DNA of 64,000 bases from Lysobacteraceae bacterium SCN 69-320 (GCA_001725155.1 MEFP01000001.1:62001-126000), one strand, 5' to 3'. Counted from the first letter of the stretch, positions 27,622 through 36,974 are shown. Notes: generated from the sequence alone by a model not told the origin. Translations and numbers: made by a program.

Positions 27622-28791
27622 ATGAGCCATTCCAGCAAATCCCAGGGCCTCGGCACGCGCGCGATCCACGCGGGCCAGTCGCCCGATCCGAGCACCGGCG
27701 CGGTCATGACGCCGATCTACGCGACCTCGACCTATGCCCAGTCCAGCCCCGGCGTGCACCAGGGTTTCGAGTATTCGCGCTCGCACAATCCGACGCGCTT
27801 CGCCTACGAGCGCTGCGTCGCCGATCTCGAAGGCGGCCGCAACGGCTATGCGTTCGCTTCCGGCCTGGCCGCCACCTCGACCGTGCTGGAGCTGCTCGAC
27901 AGCGGCAGCCACGTCATCGCGATGGACGACGTCTACGGCGGCACCTATCGCCTGTTCGAGCGCGTGCGCCGGCGCTCGGCCGGTCTGGATTTCAGCTGGG
28001 TCGATCTGAACGACCGCGCCGCGCTGGAAGCGGCGGTCAAGCCGAACACGAAGCTGATCTGGATCGAGACGCCGACCAATCCGCTGCTCAAGATCGTCGA
28101 CATCGCCGCGATCGCCGAATTCGCCCGCGCGCGCGGCATTCTCGTCGGTGTCGACAACACCTTCGCCACGCCGATGCTGCAGCGTCCGCTGGAGTTCGGC
28201 GCGCACCTGGTCATGCATTCGGCGACGAAGTACCTCAACGGCCACTCCGACATCGTCGGCGGCATGGTCGTGGTCGGCGACGACGCCGAACTGGCCGAGA
28301 AGATGACTTTCCTGCAGAACGCCATCGGCGGCGTGCAGGGACCGTTCGACTCCTTCCTCGCGCTGCGCGGTCTGAAGACCCTGCATCTGCGCATGCGCGC
28401 GCACTGCGACTCGGCGATGGAGCTGGCGGGCTGGCTGGCGACGCATCCCAAAGTGGAAAAGGTGCTTTATCCGGGCCTGGCCGATCATCCCCAGCACGCA
28501 TTGGCCAAGCGCCAGATGGACGGCTTCGGCGGCATGGTCAGCGTCTACGTCAAGGGCGGCTTCGACGGCGCGCGGCGCATGATGGAACAGTGCAAGCTGT
28601 TCGCGGTCGCCGAATCCCTCGGCGGCGTCGAAAGCCTGGTCAACCATCCGGCCGTCATGACGCACGCCTCGGTGCCGGCCGAGAACCGCGCGCGCCTGGG
28701 CATACACGACAATCTCGTGCGCCTGTCGGTCGGCGTGGAGGACGTGGCCGACCTGCGCGCCGAGCTGGACGCGGCGCTGGCGGCGGTCTGA
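27622..28791 (+). CDS. metB: Cystathionine gamma-lyase / gamma-synthase (metB-type)
   Basis: 389-residue PLP enzyme of the Cys/Met metabolism family. The PLP lysine is K203 in SATKYLNGH. With the adjacent cystathionine beta-synthase the likely reaction is cleavage of cystathionine to cysteine, 2-oxobutyrate and ammonia (reverse transsulfuration), although the family also includes gamma-synthases, which cannot be separated by eye. In Xanthomonas the gene in this position is called metB and marks one border of the O-antigen locus; here the O-antigen exporter genes start 26 bases downstream. Confidence 0.9.
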   Translation: MSHSSKSQGLGTRAIHAGQSPDPSTGAVMTPIYATSTYAQSSPGVHQGFEYSRSHNPTRFAYERCVADLEGGRNGYAFASGLAATSTVLELLDSGSHVIAMDDVYGGTYRLFERVRRRSAGLDFSWVDLNDRAALEAAVKPNTKLIWIETPTNPLLKIVDIAAIAEFARARGILVGVDNTFATPMLQRPLEFGAHLVMHSATKYLNGHSDIVGGMVVVGDDAELAEKMTFLQNAIGGVQGPFDSFLALRGLKTLHLRMRAHCDSAMELAGWLATHPKVEKVLYPGLADHPQHALAKRQMDGFGGMVSVYVKGGFDGARRMMEQCKLFAVAESLGGVESLVNHPAVMTHASVPAENRARLGIHDNLVRLSVGVEDVADLRAELDAALAAV

Positions 28792-28817
28792 ACCGTGGCA
28801 ACGGCGGTGATGCGCAC

Positions 28818-29645
28818 ATGAGCGGCCGCGGCGGGCTCGGCACTTTTCTGGCCGGGCCGTTTGCGGCCTTCGGCCGCCACCGGTCGCTGACGCGGGAACT
28901 GACCAAGCGCGACGTGCTCGGCCGCTATCGCGGCGCGAGCTTCGGTCTGCTCTGGTCGGTGCTGAGCCCGTTCCTGATGCTGATCGTCTACTCGATCGCG
29001 TTCGGTTCGGTGTTCAAGAGCCGCTGGCCGCAGCAGGTCGACGGCGGCCCGGACTACACGCTGATCCTGTTCGTCGGCCTGATCGTGCATGGCTTCTTCA
29101 CCGAATGCCTGACGCGGGCGCCGACGCTCGTCGTCGGCAACCCGAGCTACGTCAAGCGCGTGGTGTTTCCGCTGGAAATCCTGCCCTGGCCGATGGTGCT
29201 GTCGGCGTTCTTCCACCTGCTGATGAATCTTGCCGTCCTGCTGTTGCTGTATGCGTTGCGCTACGGCATGCCGCCGCCGACCGTGCTGCTGTTTCCGCTC
29301 GTGATGCTGCCGCTGGCCCTGGTCGGCGCCGGTACCGGCTGGCTGCTCGCTTCGCTCGGGGTCTATCTGCGCGACATCTCCCAGATCACCGGCGTGCTCG
29401 CGGCAGCGATGCTGTTCCTGTCGTCCGCGGTCGTGCCGGTGGAGACTCTGGCGCCGCGCTATCAGCTGGTATTCCGCCTCAATCCGCTCAGCTTCATCAT
29501 CGACCAGGCGCGCAACGTCGCCCTGTGGAACCAGATGCCGGACTGGCGCGGGCTGCTGCTGTATGCGGCGGCCGCGCTGCTGTTCTGCTATCTCGCGCAT
29601 GCCTGGTTCCGCGCCACGCGTTCGGGATTCGCCGATGTCCTCTGA
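28818..29645 (+). CDS. wzm: O-antigen ABC exporter permease
   Basis: 275 residues with six hydrophobic segments and the ABC-2 signature of polysaccharide exporters (LTKRDVLGRYRGASFGLLWS at the cytoplasmic entry helix). Forms the channel that moves undecaprenyl-linked polysaccharide across the inner membrane. The ATG at 28818 is the first after the metB stop. The 3' end overlaps wzt by 11 bases. Confidence 0.92.
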   Translation: MSGRGGLGTFLAGPFAAFGRHRSLTRELTKRDVLGRYRGASFGLLWSVLSPFLMLIVYSIAFGSVFKSRWPQQVDGGPDYTLILFVGLIVHGFFTECLTRAPTLVVGNPSYVKRVVFPLEILPWPMVLSAFFHLLMNLAVLLLLYALRYGMPPPTVLLFPLVMLPLALVGAGTGWLLASLGVYLRDISQITGVLAAAMLFLSSAVVPVETLAPRYQLVFRLNPLSFIIDQARNVALWNQMPDWRGLLLYAAAALLFCYLAHAWFRATRSGFADVL

Positions 29646-30978
29646 ACTGGCGATCCGCGTCGACGGCGTAGGCAAGGCCTTCGCGGTCTACGACAAGCCG
29701 TATCACCGGCTGCTGCAGCAGCTGTTTCCGCGCGCCGGCCGTTCCTGGCACCGCGAGTTCCACGCGCTGCGCGACATCAGCTTCGAGGTCGGCCGCGGCG
29801 AGACCGTGGGCATCGTCGGCCGCAACGGTTCGGGCAAGTCCACCCTGCTGCAGATCATCTGCGGCACCCTGGCGCCGAGCCGCGGCAGCGTGCAGGTCAA
29901 CGGCCGCGTGGCTGCGCTGCTGGAGCTCGGCGCCGGCTTCAATCCGGAGTTCAGCGGCCGCGAGAACGTCTATCTCAACGCCACGGTGCTCGGCCTCACG
30001 CGCGAGGAGATCGACCGGCGCTTCGACGAGATCGCCGCGTTCGCCGACATCGGCGAGTTCATCGAGCAGCCGGTCAAGAGCTATTCCAGCGGCATGTACG
30101 TGCGCCTGGCGTTCGCCGTTGCGATCAACGTCACGCCCGACATCCTCGTCGTCGACGAGGCGCTGTCGGTCGGCGACGAGGCGTTCCAGCGCAAATGCCA
30201 CGCGCGCATCGACCGCATGCGCGACAACGGCACGACGATCCTGTTCGTGTCGCATTCGGCCGGCATGGTCGTGGAGCTGTGCAATCGCGCCGTGCTGCTG
30301 GACCGCGGCGAGCTGCTGCTGCAGGGAACGCCCAAGCACGTCATCTCGCGCTACCACCGGCTGCTGTATGCGCCGACCGACCGGGCCGAGGAACTGCGCG
30401 ACCAGCTGCGCAGTGACGCGGCGGTCGCCGTCGATGCGACCGTCGCGGTCCTGCCCGTCAAGAGCGACGACGAGAGCTACTACGATCCGGGCCTCGTGCC
30501 GCAGAGCACGCTGAAATACCCCTCGCGCGGCGCCGAGATCGTCGATCCGCACCTGTGCACGCCGGCCGGACGCCGGGTCAACGTGCTGCGCGCGGGACAG
30601 GAATACGTCTACACCTACCGCGTGCGTTTCGAGCGCGGCGCGAGCGGCGTGCGCTGCGGCATGCTGTTCAAGAGCATGACCGGTCTGGAACTGGCCGGCG
30701 GCGCGACCGCACTGCCGGCCGATGCGTTGCCGGTGGTCGATGCGGGGCAGGAGCTCGTCGTGCGCTTCTGCTTCCGCTGCCTGCTCGCGCCCGGGGTCTA
30801 CTTCGCGAACGCCGGCGTGCTCGGGCTCGAGGGCGAGGGCGAGACCTATCTGGACCGGCGTATCGACGCGGTCATGATGCGGGTCATGCCCGACCCGGCG
30901 CGTCTGGCCACGGGCTACGTGGATCTGGATCTGAGCAGCGAGATCGAGGCGGCTTCCGCAGGAGACAGTGATGAGTGA
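29635..30978 (+). CDS. wzt: O-antigen ABC exporter ATPase with carbohydrate-binding domain
   Basis: 447 residues. N-terminal ABC ATPase: Walker A GRNGSGKST (62-70), signature SYSSGM (149-154), Walker B LVVDEALSVGD (171-181). Residues about 295-435 form a C-terminal beta-sandwich of the Wzt_C type. In E. coli O9a the equivalent domain recognises the modified non-reducing end of the finished chain before export. This implies that the polymer here also carries a terminal residue that signals completion, and the next gene is a good candidate for adding it. Overlaps wzm and the sulfotransferase gene. Confidence 0.93.
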   Translation: MSSELAIRVDGVGKAFAVYDKPYHRLLQQLFPRAGRSWHREFHALRDISFEVGRGETVGIVGRNGSGKSTLLQIICGTLAPSRGSVQVNGRVAALLELGAGFNPEFSGRENVYLNATVLGLTREEIDRRFDEIAAFADIGEFIEQPVKSYSSGMYVRLAFAVAINVTPDILVVDEALSVGDEAFQRKCHARIDRMRDNGTTILFVSHSAGMVVELCNRAVLLDRGELLLQGTPKHVISRYHRLLYAPTDRAEELRDQLRSDAAVAVDATVAVLPVKSDDESYYDPGLVPQSTLKYPSRGAEIVDPHLCTPAGRRVNVLRAGQEYVYTYRVRFERGASGVRCGMLFKSMTGLELAGGATALPADALPVVDAGQELVVRFCFRCLLAPGVYFANAGVLGLEGEGETYLDRRIDAVMMRVMPDPARLATGYVDLDLSSEIEAASAGDSDE

Positions 30979-32269
30979 GCGCCAGGCGATTCTCGTCCTG
31001 GGCATGCACCGCAGCGGTACGTCGGCGCTGACCCGGGTGCTGAACCTGCTCGGCGCGGAACTGGGTTCGCGCCTGATGCCGGCGGTCAGCGGCAACAACG
31101 AGAACGGCTTCTGGGAAAACCAGGATGCCGTCGACATCCACGAAGCGCTGCTGACCGAGCTGGGCCGCAACTGGCACGACATCCGCGAGATGCCGGCGGG
31201 CTGGGCTGCCTCGGAAGCTGCCGCGCGCGCGCGCGCGGCAATTCGCCGGCTGGTTTCCGACGATTTCGCTGCCGCGCCGCTGTGGGCGCTGAAGGATCCG
31301 CGACTGTGCCGGCTCGTGCCGCTGTGGCTGGACGTGCTCGGCGAGTACGGCATCGGCGTGCGGTTCGTCATCGTGCTGCGTTCGCCCGACGAGGTCGCCG
31401 CCTCGCTGCAGGCGCGCGACGGCTGGTCGCGTGCCGTGTCGCGCCTGCTCTGGCTGCAGCACATGCGCGAGGCGGAACAGGCGACGCGCGGTCATCCGCG
31501 CTGTGTCGTGCATTTCGACGAACTCATCGAGAACTGGAGCGGCGTGGCCGGCCGCATCGCGCGCGAACTCGGACTGGCCTGGCCGGTGCAGCCGGCGAGC
31601 GTGGCCGCGCAGATCGCGACCTTCATCGACCCCCGAGCGCGTCATCATTCCTACGCGCGGCCGCTGCAGGACGCGGCCGAGCTGCCGGAACAGCTGTATG
31701 CGGCCTTCGAGCGCGCGCGCACCGAAGCGAGCGCCTGGGACGAGATCGCGCAGCTCGGCGCGGCCTACGAGCAGGCCGTCGCGGTATTCGGACCCTGCGT
31801 CAGCGAGCTGACCGCGCAGGTGCGCTCGGTCGACGAGCTGCGCCACTATTTCGAAGCGCTGCATACCAGCGAGCTGGAGCAGTTGCAGCAGGCGCGCCAG
31901 TCGCTCGCGCTGCAGGACGGCCTGGGCGCGGTCACTGCGGCGCTCGGCGAGATGACCGCCCATCAGCAGCGCCGCGACGCGGAAACGCACGGCGGCATGG
32001 CGCAGCTCGCGGCGGCGCTGCAGCAGCAACAGCAGGGGCTGGCCGCGCTGGCCGAACAGATGCAGGGCCAGCTGGCCGTGCTGGCGGACGAGCAGGCACG
32101 CTGGCAGCAGCAACTGATACAGCGCGACGAGGCCATCCGGCGCGAGATCGCAGGGAGCGTGATGCAGATCGACCTGCAGGCGCTCGGCGATGCGGTCGGC
32201 GCCTTGGCGCAGCAGATTTCCGCGCAGCAGACGCGCGGTCCGTGGCGACGCTGGTGGGGCGGCCGTTGA
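30971..32269 (+). CDS. Sulfotransferase with C-terminal coiled coil
   Basis: 432 residues from ATG 30971 (GTG at 30968 is also possible). Residues 1-270 form a PAPS-dependent sulfotransferase: GMHRSGTS (11-18) is the 5'-phosphosulfate loop and LRSP (136-139) the 3'-phosphate site. Residues about 283-420 are a long Gln/Ala/Glu-rich heptad region, a predicted coiled coil without a glycosyltransferase or other domain. The protein ends in GPWRRWWGGR, a basic aromatic tail suited to membrane contact. The layout parallels E. coli WbdD, where a capping enzyme, coiled-coil ruler and membrane-binding tail are joined and placed beside Wzt. The terminator role is an inference; the sulfotransferase assignment is firm. 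Confidence 0.85.
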   Translation: MSERQAILVLGMHRSGTSALTRVLNLLGAELGSRLMPAVSGNNENGFWENQDAVDIHEALLTELGRNWHDIREMPAGWAASEAAARARAAIRRLVSDDFAAAPLWALKDPRLCRLVPLWLDVLGEYGIGVRFVIVLRSPDEVAASLQARDGWSRAVSRLLWLQHMREAEQATRGHPRCVVHFDELIENWSGVAGRIARELGLAWPVQPASVAAQIATFIDPRARHHSYARPLQDAAELPEQLYAAFERARTEASAWDEIAQLGAAYEQAVAVFGPCVSELTAQVRSVDELRHYFEALHTSELEQLQQARQSLALQDGLGAVTAALGEMTAHQQRRDAETHGGMAQLAAALQQQQQGLAALAEQMQGQLAVLADEQARWQQQLIQRDEAIRREIAGSVMQIDLQALGDAVGALAQQISAQQTRGPWRRWWGGR

Positions 32270-32294
32270 GCGGTTCGGGGGAGGAATCGGCGTG

Positions 32295-34676
32295 ATGCTC
32301 GCAGTAAGACCGTTGAACGACCTGGAGGCCGGCCGTCCAGCGCCCGGCTTCGCCGGCAGCTGGCTTTCGCGCAGCGGCGATCCGCAGTTCGGCCTGATGC
32401 CGGCGGACGCGACCTTGCCGCCCGGCTGGTACCGGCTGGAGCTGCGCTGGCGTCTGTTCGGCGGCCGTATCGAAGCGCCGGCGCTCTATCCGGATTATGG
32501 CGACGGCCCGGGCGAGGCGACCGTCATCGCATTGGACATCCGCGGCAGCGACGAGCGCTGCAGCATGCTGCTGTACTTTGCCCGGCCGGTGCGCGCGCTG
32601 CGTTTCGATCCGTCCACGCAGGCCTGCGAATTCGCCCTGGATGTGCCGGTGCTGCGGCCGATGGCCGCGGCCAGCGTCGCCCGCGACCGCTTCGTCTGGA
32701 TGCTGCGGCACGGGCTGCCGGCCTGGAGCATCTGGACGCGGCTGCGCACGCAGAGCGCCGGCAACATGCAGCAGCTCGCGGAATCCATGGTGCGCGAATC
32801 GGTGCTCCCGCCGGCGCCGCCGCCGGCTCCTCCGCGCGTCGTCGCGCTCACGCGCAACCTGTTCAACGGCGTCATCGCGGCACGTGCCCAGGGCGAGAGC
32901 TGGCGCACGATCGTCGGCAACGCGTTTCGCGCGTTCGGCACCGACGGCGTGCGCGGTTTCGGCGGGCGCCTGCACCGCTTCGTGCATGCGCCGGGCCGCG
33001 GCGGTTCGGCCGATTCGAGCTACGAGCGCTGGGTCGACCAGGACAACCTCGCGATCGAGGCGCCGGATTCGGGGCCGCTGATCAGCGTCATCGTGCCGGC
33101 CTACAAGCCGCCGGCCGGTTTCCTCGCGGCGGCCATCGACAGCGTGCTCGGCCAGACCTACACGCGGTTCGAGATCTGCGTTTCCGATGATGCCTCCGGC
33201 GACGCGGGGACGCTCGAACTGCTGCGCGCCTATGCCGCGCGCGACCCGCGCGTGCGCTACATCGTGCGCGAGGAGCGCGGCGGCATCGCCGCGAATACCA
33301 ATTCGGCGCTGCAGCTCGCGCAGGGCGACTACGTCGTTTTTCTCGACCACGACGACCTGCTGCAGCGCGATGCGCTGGCGCATCTGGCCACCGCGGTCAA
33401 CGCCGGCACGGCCGGCGACGTCGTCTATTCCGACCACGACTGCCTGGGCCCCGACGGACATCGGCGCAATCCGTTCTTCAAGCCGGACTGGAGTCCGGAC
33501 CTGTTCCTGGCGCAGATGTACCTCGGCCATTTCGTCGCGATACGGCGCGAACTGCTGCAGCAGGTCGGCGGACTGCGTTCCGGCTGCGACGGCTCGCAGG
33601 ACTACGATCTGGCTCTGCGCTGCATCGCCGCCGGCGCACGCGTCACGCACATTCCGCACGTGCTGTACCACTGGCGCCAGCATCCGGACTCCACCGCGGC
33701 GAACCCGGGCTCCAAGCCCTACGCGCACGAGGCCGGCCGCAAGGCCATACAGCATTATCTCGATACGCAGAGTCCCGGCGCGGTCGCCGGCGACGGCGAG
33801 CATCTCTTCACCTACGACGTGCGCTACCCGCTGCCGACGCCGGTGCCGCGCGTGGCCATCCTGATCCCGACGCGGGACCGTGTGGACCTGCTCGCGCCGT
33901 GCCTGGCCTCGATCTTCGGGCGCACGGCCTATGCGAACTACGAAGTCGTCGTCATCGACAACAATTCGGTGGAACCGGCGACGCAGGACTATTTCGCCGA
34001 GGCCGGCGCGGCGCATCCGAACCTGCGCGTACTGCCGGCGCCGGTGCCGTTCAACTGGTCGCATCTGAACAATCTCGGCGCCGCCGCCGTCGAGGCGGAC
34101 GTGCTGGTCTTCCTCAACAACGACACCGTGGTGATTTCGCCGGACTGGCTGCAGCGCCTGGCCGAGAACGCGCTGCGTCCGCAGGTCGGCGTCTGTGCGC
34201 CGCTGCTGCTGTACGAGGACGGCACGATCCAGCATGCCGGCGTCGTCGTCGGCATGGGCGGCTGGGCCGACCACGTCTACAAGGGCGATCCGCCGCAGCA
34301 TCGGCAGGATCTGTTCGTGTCGCCGATGCTCCGGCGCAACGTGCTGGCGGTGACCGGCGCCTGCATGGCCGTCGCCGCGGACAAGTTCCGCGAGCTCGGC
34401 GGTTTCGACGAGGAATTCATCGTCTGCGGCAGCGACGTCGACCTGTGCCTGCGCGCCTGCCGCAGCGGGCTGCGCAACGTCTACCTGCCGGAAGCGCGGC
34501 TCTACCATTACGAATCCAAGACGCGCGATCCGCGCGCCATTCCCGAAGTCGACTTCGTGCGCTCGGCGGCGAGCTACGGCGACTACAGGACCGTCGGCGA
34601 TCCGCTGTACAACCGCAACCTCGATCCCATGCGCAGCAGCCCGCATCTGAATCCGTCGACGCGCAGCCCTGCCTGA
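32295..34676 (+). CDS. Dual-domain family 2 glycosyltransferase
   Basis: 793 residues from ATG 32295 (GTG 32292 in the same frame; GGGGAGGAA site). The first 250 residues are an accessory region with a beta-rich start, without known motif. Two GT-A domains follow: the first from about 261 (PLISVIVPAYK, DHDD at 351-354, and GSQDYDLALR), the second from about 520 (VAILIPTRDR, NNDT at 608-611, and GSDVDLCLR). Such tandem enzymes build repeating sugar units of O-antigens in the cytoplasm. Sugar and linkage cannot be predicted. Part of the wzm-wzt operon. Confidence 0.93.
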   Translation: MLAVRPLNDLEAGRPAPGFAGSWLSRSGDPQFGLMPADATLPPGWYRLELRWRLFGGRIEAPALYPDYGDGPGEATVIALDIRGSDERCSMLLYFARPVRALRFDPSTQACEFALDVPVLRPMAAASVARDRFVWMLRHGLPAWSIWTRLRTQSAGNMQQLAESMVRESVLPPAPPPAPPRVVALTRNLFNGVIAARAQGESWRTIVGNAFRAFGTDGVRGFGGRLHRFVHAPGRGGSADSSYERWVDQDNLAIEAPDSGPLISVIVPAYKPPAGFLAAAIDSVLGQTYTRFEICVSDDASGDAGTLELLRAYAARDPRVRYIVREERGGIAANTNSALQLAQGDYVVFLDHDDLLQRDALAHLATAVNAGTAGDVVYSDHDCLGPDGHRRNPFFKPDWSPDLFLAQMYLGHFVAIRRELLQQVGGLRSGCDGSQDYDLALRCIAAGARVTHIPHVLYHWRQHPDSTAANPGSKPYAHEAGRKAIQHYLDTQSPGAVAGDGEHLFTYDVRYPLPTPVPRVAILIPTRDRVDLLAPCLASIFGRTAYANYEVVVIDNNSVEPATQDYFAEAGAAHPNLRVLPAPVPFNWSHLNNLGAAAVEADVLVFLNNDTVVISPDWLQRLAENALRPQVGVCAPLLLYEDGTIQHAGVVVGMGGWADHVYKGDPPQHRQDLFVSPMLRRNVLAVTGACMAVAADKFRELGGFDEEFIVCGSDVDLCLRACRSGLRNVYLPEARLYHYESKTRDPRAIPEVDFVRSAASYGDYRTVGDPLYNRNLDPMRSSPHLNPSTRSPA

Positions 34677-34726
34677 GCGCGGACGCGGGTCGCCGCCGAC
34701 GGCGGCAATGTGGAAGGAGTAGCCAA

Positions 34727-34807
34727 GTGAATAAATTGTCCATGTGCCGGCGATTCCGGCCGATGGCGCCGGCGCGCGGCGCAGCGCCGGCGGCGTGGCG
34801 GCCGTGA
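34727..34807 (+). CDS. Possible 26-residue leader peptide
   Basis: A GTG preceded by AAGGAG (34714-34719) opens a 26-codon frame that is basic and Ala/Pro-rich (begins MNKLSMCRRFRP). Its TGA overlaps the GTG start of the next glycosyltransferase in a GTGA junction. The strong ribosome site belongs to this frame and not to the downstream gene, so translation of the short frame could couple to it. It may be a translational leader or simply chance. Confidence 0.4.
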   Translation: MNKLSMCRRFRPMAPARGAAPAAWRP

Positions 34808-36051
34808 AGCTGCTGCGAGTGCTGCGTTCGGGATTCGCCCTGCTGCGCGAGCGCGGCGTTTCCGCCGTGCTGGAGCCGCAGATCGCCACGGCGATTCCGG
34901 AGATCACGCCGTTCGGCCTGCGTGCGCAGGCGGATGCGTCGCCGCGCCTCAATCTGCTGTTGCCGTCGATCAACCCCGAGCACTATTTCGGTGGCGCGGA
35001 TACGGCAGTCAAGCTGTATCGCGAACTGCTGGAGCGGTTTGCGCGTTCGCGCATCATCCTGCTCGACAGCCATCCGCGCGAAGAGGCGCTGCGGCGCTTT
35101 CCCGACCATGTCGCGGTCGATTGCGGCGACGACGCGGCCACGGCACCGCGCCAGATCGTCGCCTTCAACCAGCGCTACGGCCGCACCGTGCCGGTCGGCA
35201 GCGGCGATCGCTGGATGGCCACGGCGTGGTGGACGGCCTATGCCGCCCAGCGCGCGGCGGACTGGCAGCAGGAGCAGGGCTGGCGCCGCACGCCGCTGTT
35301 GTATTTCATCCAGGATTTCGAGCCCGGCTTCTATCCCTGGTCCAGCCAGTCGGCGGTGGCGCTGAGCACCTACCGTCCGCAGTCCGACCTCGGCGTATTC
35401 AACACCTCGCTGCTGCGCGACTACTTCGTCGGCCAGGGCATCAGCTACCGCAGCCAGGCCGTGATCGAGCCCGGCCTGAATGCGTCGCTGCGGCCGGTGC
35501 AGATTCCTGCCGCGCCGCGCGAGCGCACGATGCTCGTCTACGCGCGTCCGTCGGTGCCGCGCAACGCCCTGCCGCTGATCTGCGAAGGCCTGCGCACCTG
35601 GGGCTGGAAGGATGCGCGCTGCCGCGACTGGCAGGTGCTCGGCGTGGGCGAACTGGATCGGGATCTGGATCTCGGCCCGTTCGTGCTGCGCGGCATCGGC
35701 AAGCTGAGCCTGCAGGACTATCGCGAGCGCCTGCAGCGTTCGGCCATCGGCCTGTCGCTGATGCTGTCGCCGCACCCGAGCTATCCGCCGCTGGAAATGG
35801 CCGCCTTCGGCATGTCGACGATCACGAACCGTTTCGCCAACAAGGATCTGGGGCAATGGTTCGCCAACGTGGTGTCGCTGGAACAGGCCTCGCCCGAGGC
35901 CATTGCCGCGGCGCTGCGCCAGGAAGTCGATCGCTGGGAGAATGCGCAGATGACGCAATGCTGGCCGGTGCCGCAGCATCCCTTCGTGGACGGCGATGGC
36001 CAGTCCGGCGCGCTCGGCCCGGTGCGGGCCTGGATGGACGCATCATGGTAG
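34804..36051 (+). CDS. WsaF-like family 4 glycosyltransferase
   Basis: 415 residues if started at GTG 34804; an upstream in-frame GTG (34744) would add 20 residues of poor composition. The protein resembles the rhamnosyltransferase-type WsaF family of GT-B enzymes: the N-terminal domain has NLLLPSINPEHYFGGADTA, the middle LLYFIQDFEPGFYPW, and the C-terminal nucleotide-sugar site LSLMLSPHPSYPPLEMAAFG. Probably adds deoxyhexose residues to the polymer. It ends with a 7-base overlap with the methyltransferase gene. Confidence 0.85.
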   Translation: MKLLRVLRSGFALLRERGVSAVLEPQIATAIPEITPFGLRAQADASPRLNLLLPSINPEHYFGGADTAVKLYRELLERFARSRIILLDSHPREEALRRFPDHVAVDCGDDAATAPRQIVAFNQRYGRTVPVGSGDRWMATAWWTAYAAQRAADWQQEQGWRRTPLLYFIQDFEPGFYPWSSQSAVALSTYRPQSDLGVFNTSLLRDYFVGQGISYRSQAVIEPGLNASLRPVQIPAAPRERTMLVYARPSVPRNALPLICEGLRTWGWKDARCRDWQVLGVGELDRDLDLGPFVLRGIGKLSLQDYRERLQRSAIGLSLMLSPHPSYPPLEMAAFGMSTITNRFANKDLGQWFANVVSLEQASPEAIAAALRQEVDRWENAQMTQCWPVPQHPFVDGDGQSGALGPVRAWMDASW

Positions 36052-36917
36052 GCGGCCGGCTGCGCAAGTCCGCGCTTTTTTTGCAGGAATTCCTGCGCTA
36101 CAGTCCTCGATCCTTTGCTACCCGTTGGGCCGATGCCATGAGACAGATCACGCTGGCGGAAATCTCGAACGGCGGCGAGCGCATGACGCATCTGTGGAAG
36201 AACGATTGCTACTACGCGCATCTTTCCGTCTATGCGTTCGCGCTGCCCCTGATGACCGGCCGGCGCGTGCTGGATGGTGGTTCCGGCGCCGGTTACGGCG
36301 CGGCCTGGCTGGCCGACCACGGCGTTGCCGAGGTCAATGCCATCGAGTTCGAGCAGCTGGCCGTGGATTTCTCGCAGCAGCATTTCGGCGGCCGGCAGAA
36401 CCTCAACTACCGCCAGGGCAGCATCGAATCGCTGCCGCACATCGCCGACCAGTCGATGGAGGCGATCTTTTCCTCCAACGTCATCGAGCACGTGCCGAAC
36501 CCGTGCAACGTGTTCCGTGAATTCGCCCGCATCCTCAAGCCGGGCGGCGACGTCCTGATCGCCGTGCCGCCGGTCACCTGCAAGGCGGCGCTGGAGCTGG
36601 ACCTGACCAATCCGCACCATCTGCACCACTGGACGCCGCGCCAGTGGTTCGAGGTCATGTCGCGCTACTTCAACTCCATCATGCCGATCCGGCACACCTA
36701 CCTGCGCGACGACATCGTGCTGGATTTCGCCAATACGCCGGAACAGACGCGCATCTCCGAGCACGACTTCGTGTTCCCGATCGCACCGCTGGACGAGCTG
36801 TACACCAAGCACACGTTCTCGGCGACGTTCATCGTGCGCGACCCCAAGCCGCTGCACGAGCTGCCGCCGCACGGCACCTTGCCGTCGTTTGCGCCGGACA
36901 GCGCGCTCGAACGCTGA
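36045..36917 (+). CDS. SAM-dependent methyltransferase (class I)
   Basis: 290 residues from ATG 36045, overlapping the upstream stop. The SAM-binding motif VLDGGSGAGYGAAWL is at about 78-92, and motif II/post-I (SNVIEHVPNP, ARILKPGGDVLI) is clear. Last gene of the plus-strand polysaccharide operon, so it most likely methylates a sugar in the chain or at its end. Acceptor unknown. Confidence 0.9.
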   Translation: MVGGRLRKSALFLQEFLRYSPRSFATRWADAMRQITLAEISNGGERMTHLWKNDCYYAHLSVYAFALPLMTGRRVLDGGSGAGYGAAWLADHGVAEVNAIEFEQLAVDFSQQHFGGRQNLNYRQGSIESLPHIADQSMEAIFSSNVIEHVPNPCNVFREFARILKPGGDVLIAVPPVTCKAALELDLTNPHHLHHWTPRQWFEVMSRYFNSIMPIRHTYLRDDIVLDFANTPEQTRISEHDFVFPIAPLDELYTKHTFSATFIVRDPKPLHELPPHGTLPSFAPDSALER

Positions 36918-36937
36918 AACTCCGCCGGCCGGATTCC

Positions 36938-36972
36938 GGCGCCGCGGCGGGGGTTGCCGCCGCGGCGCCGCG
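36938..36972. terminator. Bidirectional terminator between the two polysaccharide operons
   Basis: Perfect 13-bp GC stem (36938-36950 with 36957-36969), 6-base loop, in the 57-base gap between convergent methyltransferase genes. A short T run follows on the plus strand (GCGTTTC). Confidence 0.75.
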
Positions 36973-36974
36973 TT

